NCBI GenBank assembly: GCA_947561715.1
Contig: OX387202.1
Span: forward strand, 19,419,001-19,483,000
Length of the DNA: 64,000 bases
DNA from: Ascidia mentula
Lineage: Eukaryota; Chordata; Ascidiacea; Phlebobranchia; Ascidiidae
Reading direction: 5' to 3'
Part shown: piece by piece, positions 24,715-34,503 of the stretch
Layout: the number at the start of each line of letters is the position of its first letter
Position numbering within the stretch: position 1 is the stretch's first letter
The notes under the pieces: generated by a model
What the model was told of the DNA's origin: nothing
What the model saw: the letters and a program-made list of their open reading frames with translations, nothing else
Databases searched by the model: none
Position numbers and translations under genes: made by a program

Positions 24715-27700
24715 ACCACCGTCATTTCGGCGAAATGAAATTTGGTTAAAACCGAAATTATTTCACGCATGAATAAACACGGCTTCAAACAATTGTGTTC
24801 AAACATAATAAGCATTAACTCACGAAAAAAACAAAAATGAGTTGTAATAACAAACATTTCAATCAGCAAGGTGTCCAATATTTGCAAAACAATATCTACA
24901 CTTTAAAATTGCAATTTTTGAACACCTATAAAGTACATAACAACGAAATGGGTTTGACTGCGGTGTCGCTGTGTGAATCCCAGCATTCGCGTATTTTCGG
25001 CGCTGCATACAAGTGCCAATTTAATGATGTTCCGGGCCATAGGATTTTTTAAAAATTGGTGTAGAATAGGCTCAGAACATATAGATCACATTACAATAGC
25101 GTTTTTTGAACACCTATAAAGTATATCGCAACGAAATGGGTTTGACTGCGGTCACGCTGTGTGAATCCCAATATTAGCGTATTTTCGGCGCTGCATACAA
25201 GTGCCAATTTAATAATGTTCCGGGCCATAGGATTTTTTAAAAATTGGTGTAGAATAGGCTCAGAGCATGTAGATCACATTACAATAGCGTTTTTTGAACA
25301 CCTATAAAGTATATCGCAACGAAATGGGTTTGACTGCGGTCACGCTGTGTGAATCCCAGCATGCATGCGCATTGTTCGTCAAAGGCTTTGACTCAAACAG
25401 AAGGCAGTGAGCATTTGCGGCGCTGCATACAAGTGCCAATTTAATAATGTTCCGGGCCATAGGATTTTTTAAAAAATGGTGTAGAATAGGCTCAGAGCAT
25501 GTAGATCACATTACAATAGCGTTTTTTGAACACCTATAAAGTATATCGCAACGAAATGGGTTTGACTGCGGTCACTCTGTGTGAATCCCAGTATTAGCGT
25601 ATTTTCGGCGCTGCATACAAGTGCCAATTTAATAATGTTCCGGGCCATAGGATTTTTTAAAAATTGGTGTAGAATAGGCTCAGAGCATGTAGATCACATT
25701 ACAATAGCGTTTTTTGAACACCTATAAAGTATATCGCAACGAAATGGGTTTGACTGCGGTCACTCTGTGTGAATCCCAGCGAACGCGTATTTTCGGCGCT
25801 GCATACAAGTGCCAATTTAATAATGTTCCGGGCCATAGAATTTTTCAAAAATTGGTGTAGAATAGGCTTAGAGCATGTAGATCACATTACAATAGCGTTT
25901 TTTGAACACCTATAAAGTATATCGCAACGAAATGTGTTTGACTGCGGTCACGCTGTGTGAATCCCAATATTAGCGTATTTTCGGCGCTGCATACAAGTGC
26001 CAATTTAATGATGTTCCGGGCCATAGGATTTTTTAAAAATTGGTGTGGAATAGGCTCAGAGCATGTAGATCACATTACAATAGCGTTTTTTGAACACCTA
26101 TAAAGTATATCGCAACGAAATGGGTTTGACTGCGGTCACGCTGTGTGAATCCCAGCATGCATGCGCATTGTTCGTCAAAGGCTTTGACTCAAACAGAAGG
26201 CAGTGAGCATTTGCGGCGCTGCATACAAGTGCCAATTTAATAATGTTCCGGGCCATAGAATTTTTTAAAAATTGGTGTAGAATAGGCTCAGAGCATGTAG
26301 ATCACATTACAATAGCGTTTTTTGAACACCTATAAAGTATATCGCAACGAAATGGGTTTGACTGCGGTCACGCTGTGTGAATCCCAATATTAGCGTATTT
26401 TCGGCGCTGCATACAAGTGCCAATTTAATAATGTTCCGGGCCATAGGATTTTTTAAAAATTGGTGTAGAATAGGCTCAGAGCATGTAGATCACATTACAA
26501 TAGCGTTTTTTGAACACCTATAAAGTATATCGCAACGAAATGGGTTTGACTGCGGTCACGCTGTGTGAATCCCAGCATGCATGCGCATTGTTCGTCAAAG
26601 GCTTTGACTCAAACAGAAGGCAGTGAGCATTTGCGGCGCTGCATACAAGTGCCAATTTAATAATGTTCCGGGCCATAGAATTTTTTAAAAATTGGTGTAG
26701 AATAGGCTCAGAGCATGTAGATCACATTACAATAGCGTTTTTTGAACACCTATAAAGTATATCGCAACGAAATGCGTTTGACTGCGGTCACGCTGTGTGA
26801 ATCCCAATATTAGCGTATTTTCGGCGCTGCATACAAGTGCCAATTTAATAATGTTCCGGGCCATAGGATTTTTTAAAAATTGGTGTAGAATAGGCTCAGA
26901 GCATGTAGATCACATTGCAATAGCGTTTTTTGAACACCTATAAAGTATATCGCAACGAAATGGGTTTGACTGCGGTCACGCTGTGTGAATCCCAGCATGC
27001 ATGCGCATTGTTCGTCAAAGGCTTTGACTCAAACAGAAGGCAGTGAGCATTTGCGGCGCTGCATACAAGTGCCAATTTAATAATGTTCCGGGCCATAGGA
27101 TTTTTTAAAAATTGGTGTAGAATAGGCTCAGAGCATGTAGATCACATTACAATAGCGTTTTTTGAACACCTATAAAGTATATCGCAACGAAATGGGTTTG
27201 ACTGCGGTCACTCTGTGTGAATCCCAGCGAACGCGTATTTTCGGCGCTGCATACAAGTGCTAATTTAATGATGTTCCGGGCCATAGGATTTTTTAAAAAT
27301 TAATGTAGAATAGGCTTAGAACATGTACATCACATTACAATAGCGTTTTTTGAACACCTATAAAGTATATCGCAACGAAATGGGTTTGACTGCGGTCACG
27401 CTGTGTGAATCCCAGTATTAGCGTATTTTCGGCGCTGCATACAAGTGCCAATTTAATAATGTTCCGGGCCATAGAATTTTTTAAAAATTGGTGTAGAATA
27501 GGCTTAGAGCATGTAGATCACATTACAATAGCGTTTTTTGAACACCTATAAAGTATATCGCAACGAAATGGGTTTGACTGCGGTCACGCTGTGTGAATCC
27601 CAGTATTAGCGTATTTTCGGCGCTGCATACAAGTGCCAATTTAATAATGTTCCGGGCCATAGGATTTTTTATAAATTGGTGTAGAATAGGCTTGGAACAT

Positions 27701-27946
27701 GTAGATCACATTACAATAGCGTTTTTTGAACACCTATAAAGTATATCGCAACGAAATGGGTTTGACTGCGGTCACGCTGTGTGAATCCCAGTATTAGCGT
27801 ATTTTCGGCGCTGCATACAAGTGCCAATTTAATAATGTTCCGGGCCATAGGATTTTTTATAAATTTGTGTACAATAGGCTTAGAGCATGTAGATCACATT
27901 ACAATAGCGTTTTTTGAACACCTATAAAGTATATCGCAACGAAATG
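24715..27946 (+). repeat. Left inverted terminus: unique tip plus 15-interval tandem array
   Basis: After the tip (24715-24919), the motif GAACACCTATAAAGTA marks unit starts at 24920, 25108, 25296, 25528, 25716, 25904, 26092, 26324, 26512, 26744, 26932, 27164, 27352, 27540, 27728 and 27916. Eleven intervals are exactly 188 bp and four are 232 bp. The extra 44 bp comes from a 60-bp cassette (starting GCATGCATGCGC) in place of a 16-bp one (GTATTAGCGTATTTTC) between the same flanks. Short-unit variants with GCGAACGCG at that spot also occur. Confidence 0.95.
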
Positions 27947-27949
27947 AAC

Positions 27950-28665
27950 TTGTCCTAGATGTATTTTTCTGAAATTTTGCTGAGAAACTTGTACTTTTCG
28001 ATGTCTTCTATATTGTCAGACAGGCGACTAAATGAAAACCAAATTTGAAACCCGTCAACAAAAACAATGGAAGCGATGAATCGATTGAACAATTGCTCCC
28101 TTTGGTTTGGCAAGGATTATTTTTTTTCTTCCCGCAGACTTCGATCGCATAACCCTTTAACTTCACTGATAGTAAAGTAAATTGGCAGGCCAGACAGCAG
28201 ACGTGATAAAACTTAAAGGGTCGTAAATTGAAACAATGGAACAAGGAACCGATTGAACAATTGTATCCTACGAAGTGGCAAAATTTATTTTACTTCCCAC
28301 AAGGTCCGAAACGTCAGAACTTGATTGATCAAGACGTGAACAAACTTGGAAGGACGCATATAAAAACAAAGGAAGCTGCGAACCGATCGAACAATTGTTT
28401 TGCGGAAAACTTTGGAAATTGATTTCCCTTCCCGCAGGTTTAGAAACGTAGCAATTGTTGCATCTTATGTGTTTCGATTTGTCCCCCGTTGGGCTTGACC
28501 GGTCCAGTCAAATCGCCAATTTACTTTTCGATCTGTCAAATCATTTTTTTCTTTTTTTGCGAACACCCTATTAAAACTCGTGTGTTTTTAAATTCTGTCA
28601 TAATATGAACAACTTACAACAAGTCAGCGAGTTGACTTTGAGAAGCTAGTTGTTATTTTTGCAGT
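27950..28665 (+). promoter_or_regulatory. Transposon leader with threefold repeat, likely promoter and 5' UTR
   Basis: Three diverged copies of a 135-168-bp unit precede the reading frame. Each has GATTGAACAATTG or GATCGAACAATTG (28083, 28251, 28385) followed by CTTCCCGCAG or CTTCCCACAA (28128, 28293, 28428). Repeats just upstream of a transposase gene can be promoter or transposase-binding elements. A strong acceptor-like TTATTTTTGCAG ends at 28664, one base before the ATG region, which suggests a 5' UTR intron or leader trans-splicing. Confidence 0.55.
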
Positions 28666-31600
28666 ATGGTCACATTCAGAGAAGTTATTTTCAAGATTTT
28701 TGTGCCATGTGTTGCTGGTAGCAATTTAAAACGCAGAGAGGTTGCAAAGGCGACCGACTGTAGTTTTCGTCCCTATGTTGGACAATGTTTTGGAGGTAAG
28801 CATGTCGTGGGTGAAAATTTGTTAAACCCCATGGCATGGATTTGGTTGTTACGCATTTTATTTTTTTTGGTCCAAGATTTTTTTTTCGTTTTATTAGCAT
28901 TTCTTGTGTTTTACACACTATTTATGTTGTACTGTTTGTGTGCTATTGGCACTGGCTACATATTTAGCGTTGTTCTGCATGCATTACTACATGTACCTGG
29001 TCCACACAGAATTTATGTTAGACTGTTTTCTACTTCTAATTGTGCTCACCCGAGGCAGCCTAATCTAATATATGGCATAAATTGCACCGGCTTACGCAGT
29101 CTAATACCATCGGGTAAGTTAATGTGGTGTGTAACGCGCACTGGTGGTTCCAGATTTGTAACTTCCGAAGACAAAATGAACCTCATTGCAAAGTATTTGT
29201 CCATGCGTGGTCGTAAAAAATTTAGTAGAAACCAAGCACAAGACTTTCTCAGCAACTGTAATCTTTGGGAGGGTTTGCATTCCAGGAAACGCGTGAAACG
29301 GCTTTTTAACTTTTGTCGTTCTTTTCGCACGGAAATTAATACTTTATTACGTAAATGTACTGGCTTTGAATCCACGCCGTTTAGAAAACAGAATATTTTT
29401 TTTAGTGCTGTGCCGTCACTGGTAAAACATTTACACAGATATCCAAACACTTCAAAATTGCCGTGTAAGGCGGTTAATGCCACGTTGAAGTCTTGCAAAA
29501 TTGCCCTAAGCACAAAAAACAAGCTTAAAGTGAACAGACTCTGGGTAATAGACCCGATGTTTCGACAATCTGTACAAGATTTGTATAACAGGTCAAAGGG
29601 ATTTAATACTACACCAGTCCCAGTATTAAGTAGTAGTACCCCTTCACGTTCTGAAGATCTTTTCTGCATTTGCAAAACCCCTTATGATGGTAGATTGATG
29701 GTAGAATGCGAAACATGCAAACAATGGTTTCACCCTAGTTGTGTTTTTACAAGTTTGTCTGTTCCCGCAACACTTTCTGAAAAACAATGGAAACGTTCTC
29801 GCCTCGTTTGTCCAGGTGTAAAACTTTCCTCACCACATAGCTATGAGCACATGTTGGTTGAAAGTGAAAGCATGGACGGTTTAGTTGGTGATAGAGACCC
29901 AAGTTTACCTTCCTCAAGCAAACGTTGTAAGGTAAGTTTGTCTCCTATATTACCGGATGTACCTATTTCTCCAATTAGAAACACACTGGATAATTTGTCC
30001 AGTGAAATAACCTCTGAAACTTCCCGTAATGTAACAGAAACGTTTGAGGACGATATGGCAACAATTGTATATCGTGATTTACCTTTTGATGAAAATGCTG
30101 ACGTTTTAAGTGAACTTGGGGGAATAAGTAACGAAACAAAGCAAAAGTTTCCGCACACAGCAGACGTCAATATAGATGGTGTGTTTGTTCTATCTGTGCA
30201 GGAATGGCAGTCATTAGTCAAAAATAGATCCGTCAACCATTTTGCTAACGATTTTTACATAGGAGTAACAATTAGGGAAATTCGCAAAATATACCCAGGC
30301 TGTGTTCCAAACGTGTCCAACAACTATCTTATGAGTTTTGATGGGGTAAAAGACATTACAAAGGAAGAAAAATGTTATAAAGAAGGTTGGATTAACTTTT
30401 ATTGCGGTCACCGCAGATGTGAAGATTGTGTGTGTGGAGTCAGGTTTGTAGTAACGTTTTGGTCTTTTGTTGATAAAGTTGAAGGAAGGGTTAAAATATC
30501 AGGTAAGCGTAACCACCTACCAGGCTGTAAGAAAAGTAGACGAATAACTGGAATAATGAGGATGAAACTTCGAAAGACATTGGTTCATCAAACCGCTGTC
30601 AAGCAGCATCGCACATTATTTAACACGCTTTATCCAGAAGAACGATGGCTGGGTGCCCATACGTACCTGCCTTCCCAATCGGTCTTGAACAATATAAAAA
30701 GCGAAACGTATCTCGGAACACGTAGAAGTAAGTTGTGGTTTATTAATTTGGATTGTTTGCGTGTCGTGTTGGCAAATCAAAATAAACCATTTATCAGGAA
30801 CATTCGTTTACACCCTCCAGAAGTAACGCTATATTCCAATGCACAAATAAAAATTTTTAATCAAATTTGTGCCTTTGATATTGCGTACTTGGATGCGACC
30901 GGCAGCGTGCTTCGACGCATGGAAAGTTACTCTGATTTTCAAATATATACATTACTAATTCGAAACCCTAATAAGGGTGGGACACCGCTTCCAGTTGCAA
31001 CTCACGTAACATCGAAGCATGATGCGGTAAACATCAGTCATTTTTTGGAAACATTTTTGTCGGATTGCCTCAAAATATGCAGCACCGTACGCAAACCAAA
31101 ACTACTTGTTATTGATGGCTCGTTCGCTATGTGGAACTCCGCTTTAAAGGCATTTTGTCACGAAACACGATTGACCTTTTACAACCGATGTTACCGTATT
31201 GTTACAGGAGTTCCGTTGAAGAATGACATGCAAGAAACTTTCGTGCACAATTGCTATAGCCATGCCATGAAAGCAGCTAAAGTGCTATGCAACAAGTATA
31301 GTGAAAATAAAAAACTCCTGAAAACATACTTGTATTGGATTAATGCATTTTTTTGTTGTGTAACTATTTTTGAACTAGATAGTATGGTGGAAAGTTTTAT
31401 AGTTTTAACCAATAACGAATCCACTTCATCATTAGTGGAACTTCATTTTAAGCGTTTAAAAGAAAAGGTATTTTCTGACCAAGCCGACTGCGACATAAAC
31501 GAAGGCGAATGTTTTGTTTCTAATTCCGATTTTGTTTACACATCCAAGCATTCAGATAAACTGCAAGAACGCCAATCACCTTTTTATCTCAGATATCGAA

Positions 31601-34503
31601 GCAAGCTTGACTCCTACTTGAAGTCGGATGTGTCCCAGAAGTTCAATACAAGTACCAGTAAAAATGTGTATTACAACCCAACATTTTGTGCACGTGTAAT
31701 AGAAATAATTTTGAGTAGAATTTGTGCTACATCAAAATTACTGCTGGGGGATTTATCCCGACATATAAACAAAGAAAAAACCACTTATCAACAGGAACAA
31801 CTGTTTAATATGTACTCAAGTAAATGTAACTTGTTAAAAAATTGTAAACATCAGACCATTTTACAGAACAATCAAACGCAAGGAATAATCGAAGAGCATT
31901 TTGGTGACCTGAAATCAAACATATTAGACGGAAAAAGAGTTGCGCGATTAGATGAATTTGTCATTAAATATCATGAATCAATACTAATTTTACAAAAATT
32001 ATTTGCAGATTCCATCACACATTTATATACCAAGCCTGGTAGACGTACAAATGTCACTTCGGATGCTGTCAAGCGTACGCAGGTGGTAGAATCTAAATTC
32101 AAAAAGAGAAAAAGAAAAGAGAAAAGTTTTTACTCTTCAGAAACGTTTTCTCAAAATCTGAAATACGCAAATAAGCCATGCGATTCCTCTCAAAAATTCG
32201 AAAAACTTATTGTCACCCCAGTTCTGCCACGTTTTACGTTTTGTCCAGATCACAGCGAAATTCATACATCGTGCAAGGATCTTGCTTACTATGTTTGGCA
32301 TCTTATTCCATTTACTCCCACTTCTATTTTTAATACAGCTTTAGTCACGCCTTCTGGTGAGTCACTGTCATGGTTGGATTTGTGTTCGCTTTGCAGTAAA
32401 CCTAGAGGTAAAACCTATATCTCTTTAACTCAAAATCCAATCAACACTCATAATGATGCAACGATTGGATGGTTAACGAATAATGTAGTAGATTGTTATA
32501 TTTCCAGAACAGTCAGAAATGCTAATTCCGTACACCCTGGTAAGTTTGGTTTTCTTTCAACCGTATTAGCAGGTGAAATACTGAGTGGAAAGAAGTTAAA
32601 AAACATACGAAGGGCATGCCATGGAATGTTTTTTGGAGAAAAATTGTGCGAAAATATTTTCATTCCAACATTGTTCGAGCGACATTTTGTGGTTTTATGG
32701 TTTAAACAGGTTAATGGAGAACTGATACTTTTTAATTCAGCTCCGGGGTCCAGCAGACAATTATCAAGTTTAATTAGGAAAAACTTGATACCGATTTTAT
32801 GCCTTTTCACAAGCAATGAAATCATACAGAAAAACAGCTCACTAGTTGAGCAGGAAGATTTGTCAAGTTGCGGCTTATGTGCATGTTTTACTGTTGACAC
32901 CATTACAAACTATGTACTGAAGGTAAGTGAATTGGAATTTGTTGTTGCGCGCTTTCGCATTTGGATGTTATACGCGTTAGTTGAAGACTCTGCAAGTTGC
33001 AGCGACAAAGTTGCACTATTTTTGAAGAAAAATAGTTTGGTCCAGCTGGGTCTCCCTAATGTTCACAACAACTGTTGGTTAAGTAGTCTGTTTCAAGCAG
33101 CCCAATGTTTATTTGATGAGATTCCAGTGGCCACCATCGGTGAAACTTTACGAGAAAGAATCGCTAACTTCATTTGTCGCCTCTATCTCAAACAATCAGA
33201 TAACAACTTGTACTTGCAGTTGGTCAAAGATGTATGTGGCGCACTTGGCTGGAAGTTGGGTCAGCAACAAGACCCAAATGAATTTTTAATGGTATTTGAT
33301 TTTAGCTCTATTTTAAAATACTGTAATCTTAACATGTGTTTTCAGTACAAAACATCTGCAACTTGCCAGTCCTGTGGTAATGTTACCGAGTCAGTGCAAG
33401 AACAATCTCTACTGACGTTGCCTGTTGCCGATAACATTGCTGACAATAGTGATCTGGCCACATACTGTGATGCTGAGTTTCGAAACACGGCATTTAGGAC
33501 ATGCCCCTTTTGTCATAAACAAGCTACCACAAATATGGAAGGCCAGATCACTGATGTTTCGAATATATTGTGTATTGGACTTCACAGAAATGTGGATGGC
33601 CACAAACGAAAGAGAAGAATCGTTCCAAATCAGGTTTTACATATTTCGCAACATTTCTCTTTTCAGTTAGTGTCCGTTCTCGTGCACATTGGAGACAGTG
33701 TAAGCTCGGGTCACTACGTGGCGTATCAATTTTGTGAATCTGGTTTAACTGAATTTGATGACGCAGTTTTAAAACACGTCACTTGGGCTAGTGTTAAAGA
33801 AAGAATTCTTACTGGTTGTTGTACATTATTTTACAAAAGAGTTAAATCTAACCTTCACGATCCTAACCAGCAACCAAAGATTGTAATTCGTCGGAAGCGA
33901 CGCCGCTTCAACGAAGAGGCAGCAAAATCAACCGAATGCCTGGTTTATAAAAATATTACTTTAAAACAACAAGTTAACGGTAAAGATGTTGAAATTTCGG
34001 AATTGGACGATTTATCTTCAGACATTAAAGATATCTACGATTTCGTTGCGAAACAGCTCAAAACAGTTCTTTTTCAGACGTTTGAACAAGGTCAGTTCCG
34101 GACAGATTGTTACCGCCTTTGTTTATGTTACCGGGAACACACTAAAAGCCTTATAATGTATAATCGAACTGTACGGCAACAAATATTATCGGCAAATGTC
34201 CATATGAACCTTTGGAGATTTGTAGAGTTCTCCTTTTGTCAACTCCTTATCCGACAACAACTCGTGGGGACACAAATTTTTCGAGAATCTATTGCTGATT
34301 TTGTGCTAAAACCTGAGTTGATCAGTAAACATACCATGTTGGGACATATAGTGTTGGACAAAAAGATAAAATCCAGGTTTATTTTGTGTCAAATACTCAA
34401 TTTTGAGGCAGAAATTCTGTACGTAATGAAATTTAATAATTTTACGTACGAAGATGCCTCTCTTAAGCTTGGTTTTCCTGCACTGATGTACAAAAATCTA
34501 TAA
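28666..34503 (+). CDS. Giant transposase polyprotein: PHD-like, DDE transposase, Ulp1-like and USP protease domains
   Basis: One open frame of 1945 codons fills the transposon core. Seen in order: a hydrophobic stretch at about 58-110; a degenerate PHD finger at about 333-383 (CIC, VECETCKQWFHPSC, but the last Cys pair is incomplete); a Cys/His-rich region at about 575-625 resembling FLYWCH/WRKY-type DNA-binding zinc domains; a DDE core with D743 (AYLDATGSVL), D817 (LLVIDGSFAMW) and E1076/E1077 (GIIEEHFGDLK), with a long insertion before the Glu as in Mutator-like enzymes; a Ulp1-like protease (H1340, N1357, Q1396, C1402); and a ubiquitin-specific protease (C1470 box, zinc CxxC pairs, H1683 box, D1698/D1699). 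About 200 residues follow without recognised domain. The enzyme probably moves its own element; the proteases may strip SUMO or ubiquitin from it or from host factors (inference). A donor-like AG|GTAAGC at 28796 could start an in-frame 102-nt intron removing part of the hydrophobic stretch. Confidence 0.88.
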   Translation: MVTFREVIFKIFVPCVAGSNLKRREVAKATDCSFRPYVGQCFGGKHVVGENLLNPMAWIWLLRILFFLVQDFFFVLLAFLVFYTLFMLYCLCAIGTGYIFSVVLHALLHVPGPHRIYVRLFSTSNCAHPRQPNLIYGINCTGLRSLIPSGKLMWCVTRTGGSRFVTSEDKMNLIAKYLSMRGRKKFSRNQAQDFLSNCNLWEGLHSRKRVKRLFNFCRSFRTEINTLLRKCTGFESTPFRKQNIFFSAVPSLVKHLHRYPNTSKLPCKAVNATLKSCKIALSTKNKLKVNRLWVIDPMFRQSVQDLYNRSKGFNTTPVPVLSSSTPSRSEDLFCICKTPYDGRLMVECETCKQWFHPSCVFTSLSVPATLSEKQWKRSRLVCPGVKLSSPHSYEHMLVESESMDGLVGDRDPSLPSSSKRCKVSLSPILPDVPISPIRNTLDNLSSEITSETSRNVTETFEDDMATIVYRDLPFDENADVLSELGGISNETKQKFPHTADVNIDGVFVLSVQEWQSLVKNRSVNHFANDFYIGVTIREIRKIYPGCVPNVSNNYLMSFDGVKDITKEEKCYKEGWINFYCGHRRCEDCVCGVRFVVTFWSFVDKVEGRVKISGKRNHLPGCKKSRRITGIMRMKLRKTLVHQTAVKQHRTLFNTLYPEERWLGAHTYLPSQSVLNNIKSETYLGTRRSKLWFINLDCLRVVLANQNKPFIRNIRLHPPEVTLYSNAQIKIFNQICAFDIAYLDATGSVLRRMESYSDFQIYTLLIRNPNKGGTPLPVATHVTSKHDAVNISHFLETFLSDCLKICSTVRKPKLLVIDGSFAMWNSALKAFCHETRLTFYNRCYRIVTGVPLKNDMQETFVHNCYSHAMKAAKVLCNKYSENKKLLKTYLYWINAFFCCVTIFELDSMVESFIVLTNNESTSSLVELHFKRLKEKVFSDQADCDINEGECFVSNSDFVYTSKHSDKLQERQSPFYLRYRSKLDSYLKSDVSQKFNTSTSKNVYYNPTFCARVIEIILSRICATSKLLLGDLSRHINKEKTTYQQEQLFNMYSSKCNLLKNCKHQTILQNNQTQGIIEEHFGDLKSNILDGKRVARLDEFVIKYHESILILQKLFADSITHLYTKPGRRTNVTSDAVKRTQVVESKFKKRKRKEKSFYSSETFSQNLKYANKPCDSSQKFEKLIVTPVLPRFTFCPDHSEIHTSCKDLAYYVWHLIPFTPTSIFNTALVTPSGESLSWLDLCSLCSKPRGKTYISLTQNPINTHNDATIGWLTNNVVDCYISRTVRNANSVHPGKFGFLSTVLAGEILSGKKLKNIRRACHGMFFGEKLCENIFIPTLFERHFVVLWFKQVNGELILFNSAPGSSRQLSSLIRKNLIPILCLFTSNEIIQKNSSLVEQEDLSSCGLCACFTVDTITNYVLKVSELEFVVARFRIWMLYALVEDSASCSDKVALFLKKNSLVQLGLPNVHNNCWLSSLFQAAQCLFDEIPVATIGETLRERIANFICRLYLKQSDNNLYLQLVKDVCGALGWKLGQQQDPNEFLMVFDFSSILKYCNLNMCFQYKTSATCQSCGNVTESVQEQSLLTLPVADNIADNSDLATYCDAEFRNTAFRTCPFCHKQATTNMEGQITDVSNILCIGLHRNVDGHKRKRRIVPNQVLHISQHFSFQLVSVLVHIGDSVSSGHYVAYQFCESGLTEFDDAVLKHVTWASVKERILTGCCTLFYKRVKSNLHDPNQQPKIVIRRKRRRFNEEAAKSTECLVYKNITLKQQVNGKDVEISELDDLSSDIKDIYDFVAKQLKTVLFQTFEQGQFRTDCYRLCLCYREHTKSLIMYNRTVRQQILSANVHMNLWRFVEFSFCQLLIRQQLVGTQIFRESIADFVLKPELISKHTMLGHIVLDKKIKSRFILCQILNFEAEILYVMKFNNFTYEDASLKLGFPALMYKNL
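32683..32871 (+). other. Ulp1/SENP-type (C48) protease motif block
   Basis: His1340 (RHFVVLWF), Asn1357 (LILFNSAPGS), Gln1396 and Cys1402 (VEQEDLSSCGLC) occupy the order and spacing of the Ulp1 family: 17 residues from His to the acidic position and 6 from Gln to Cys, as I recall for yeast Ulp1. The acidic residue is Asn here, which some cysteine proteases tolerate. The call depends on motifs and spacing only. Confidence 0.75.
33046..33840 (+). other. Ubiquitin-specific protease (C19) domain
   Basis: GLPNVHNNCWLSSLFQ matches the USP Cys box (GLxNLGNTCYxNSxLQ), with catalytic C1470. Two CxxC pairs (TCQSCGN and RTCPFCHK) form the zinc ribbon of the fingers region. VHIGDSVSSGHYVAYQF is the His box (H1683), and EFDDAVLKHV holds the third catalytic residue. 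The whole catalytic set is intact, so activity is plausible. Confidence 0.88.

Noticed and set aside
24837-25052. 71-codon frame in the left transposon tip, mirrored at 40465-40737
   Set aside because: The frame is shared only because the tips are inverted copies; it runs into the non-coding array and has no protein features.
24920-27946. Array considered as CRISPR or centromeric satellite
   Set aside because: Units lack spacers and the context is eukaryotic; the array is mirrored at the other end of a bounded transposon.
28796-29000. Transposase as a membrane protein
   Set aside because: The hydrophobic stretch comes from T-rich DNA with intron-like borders; the rest of the protein has nuclear-type domains.
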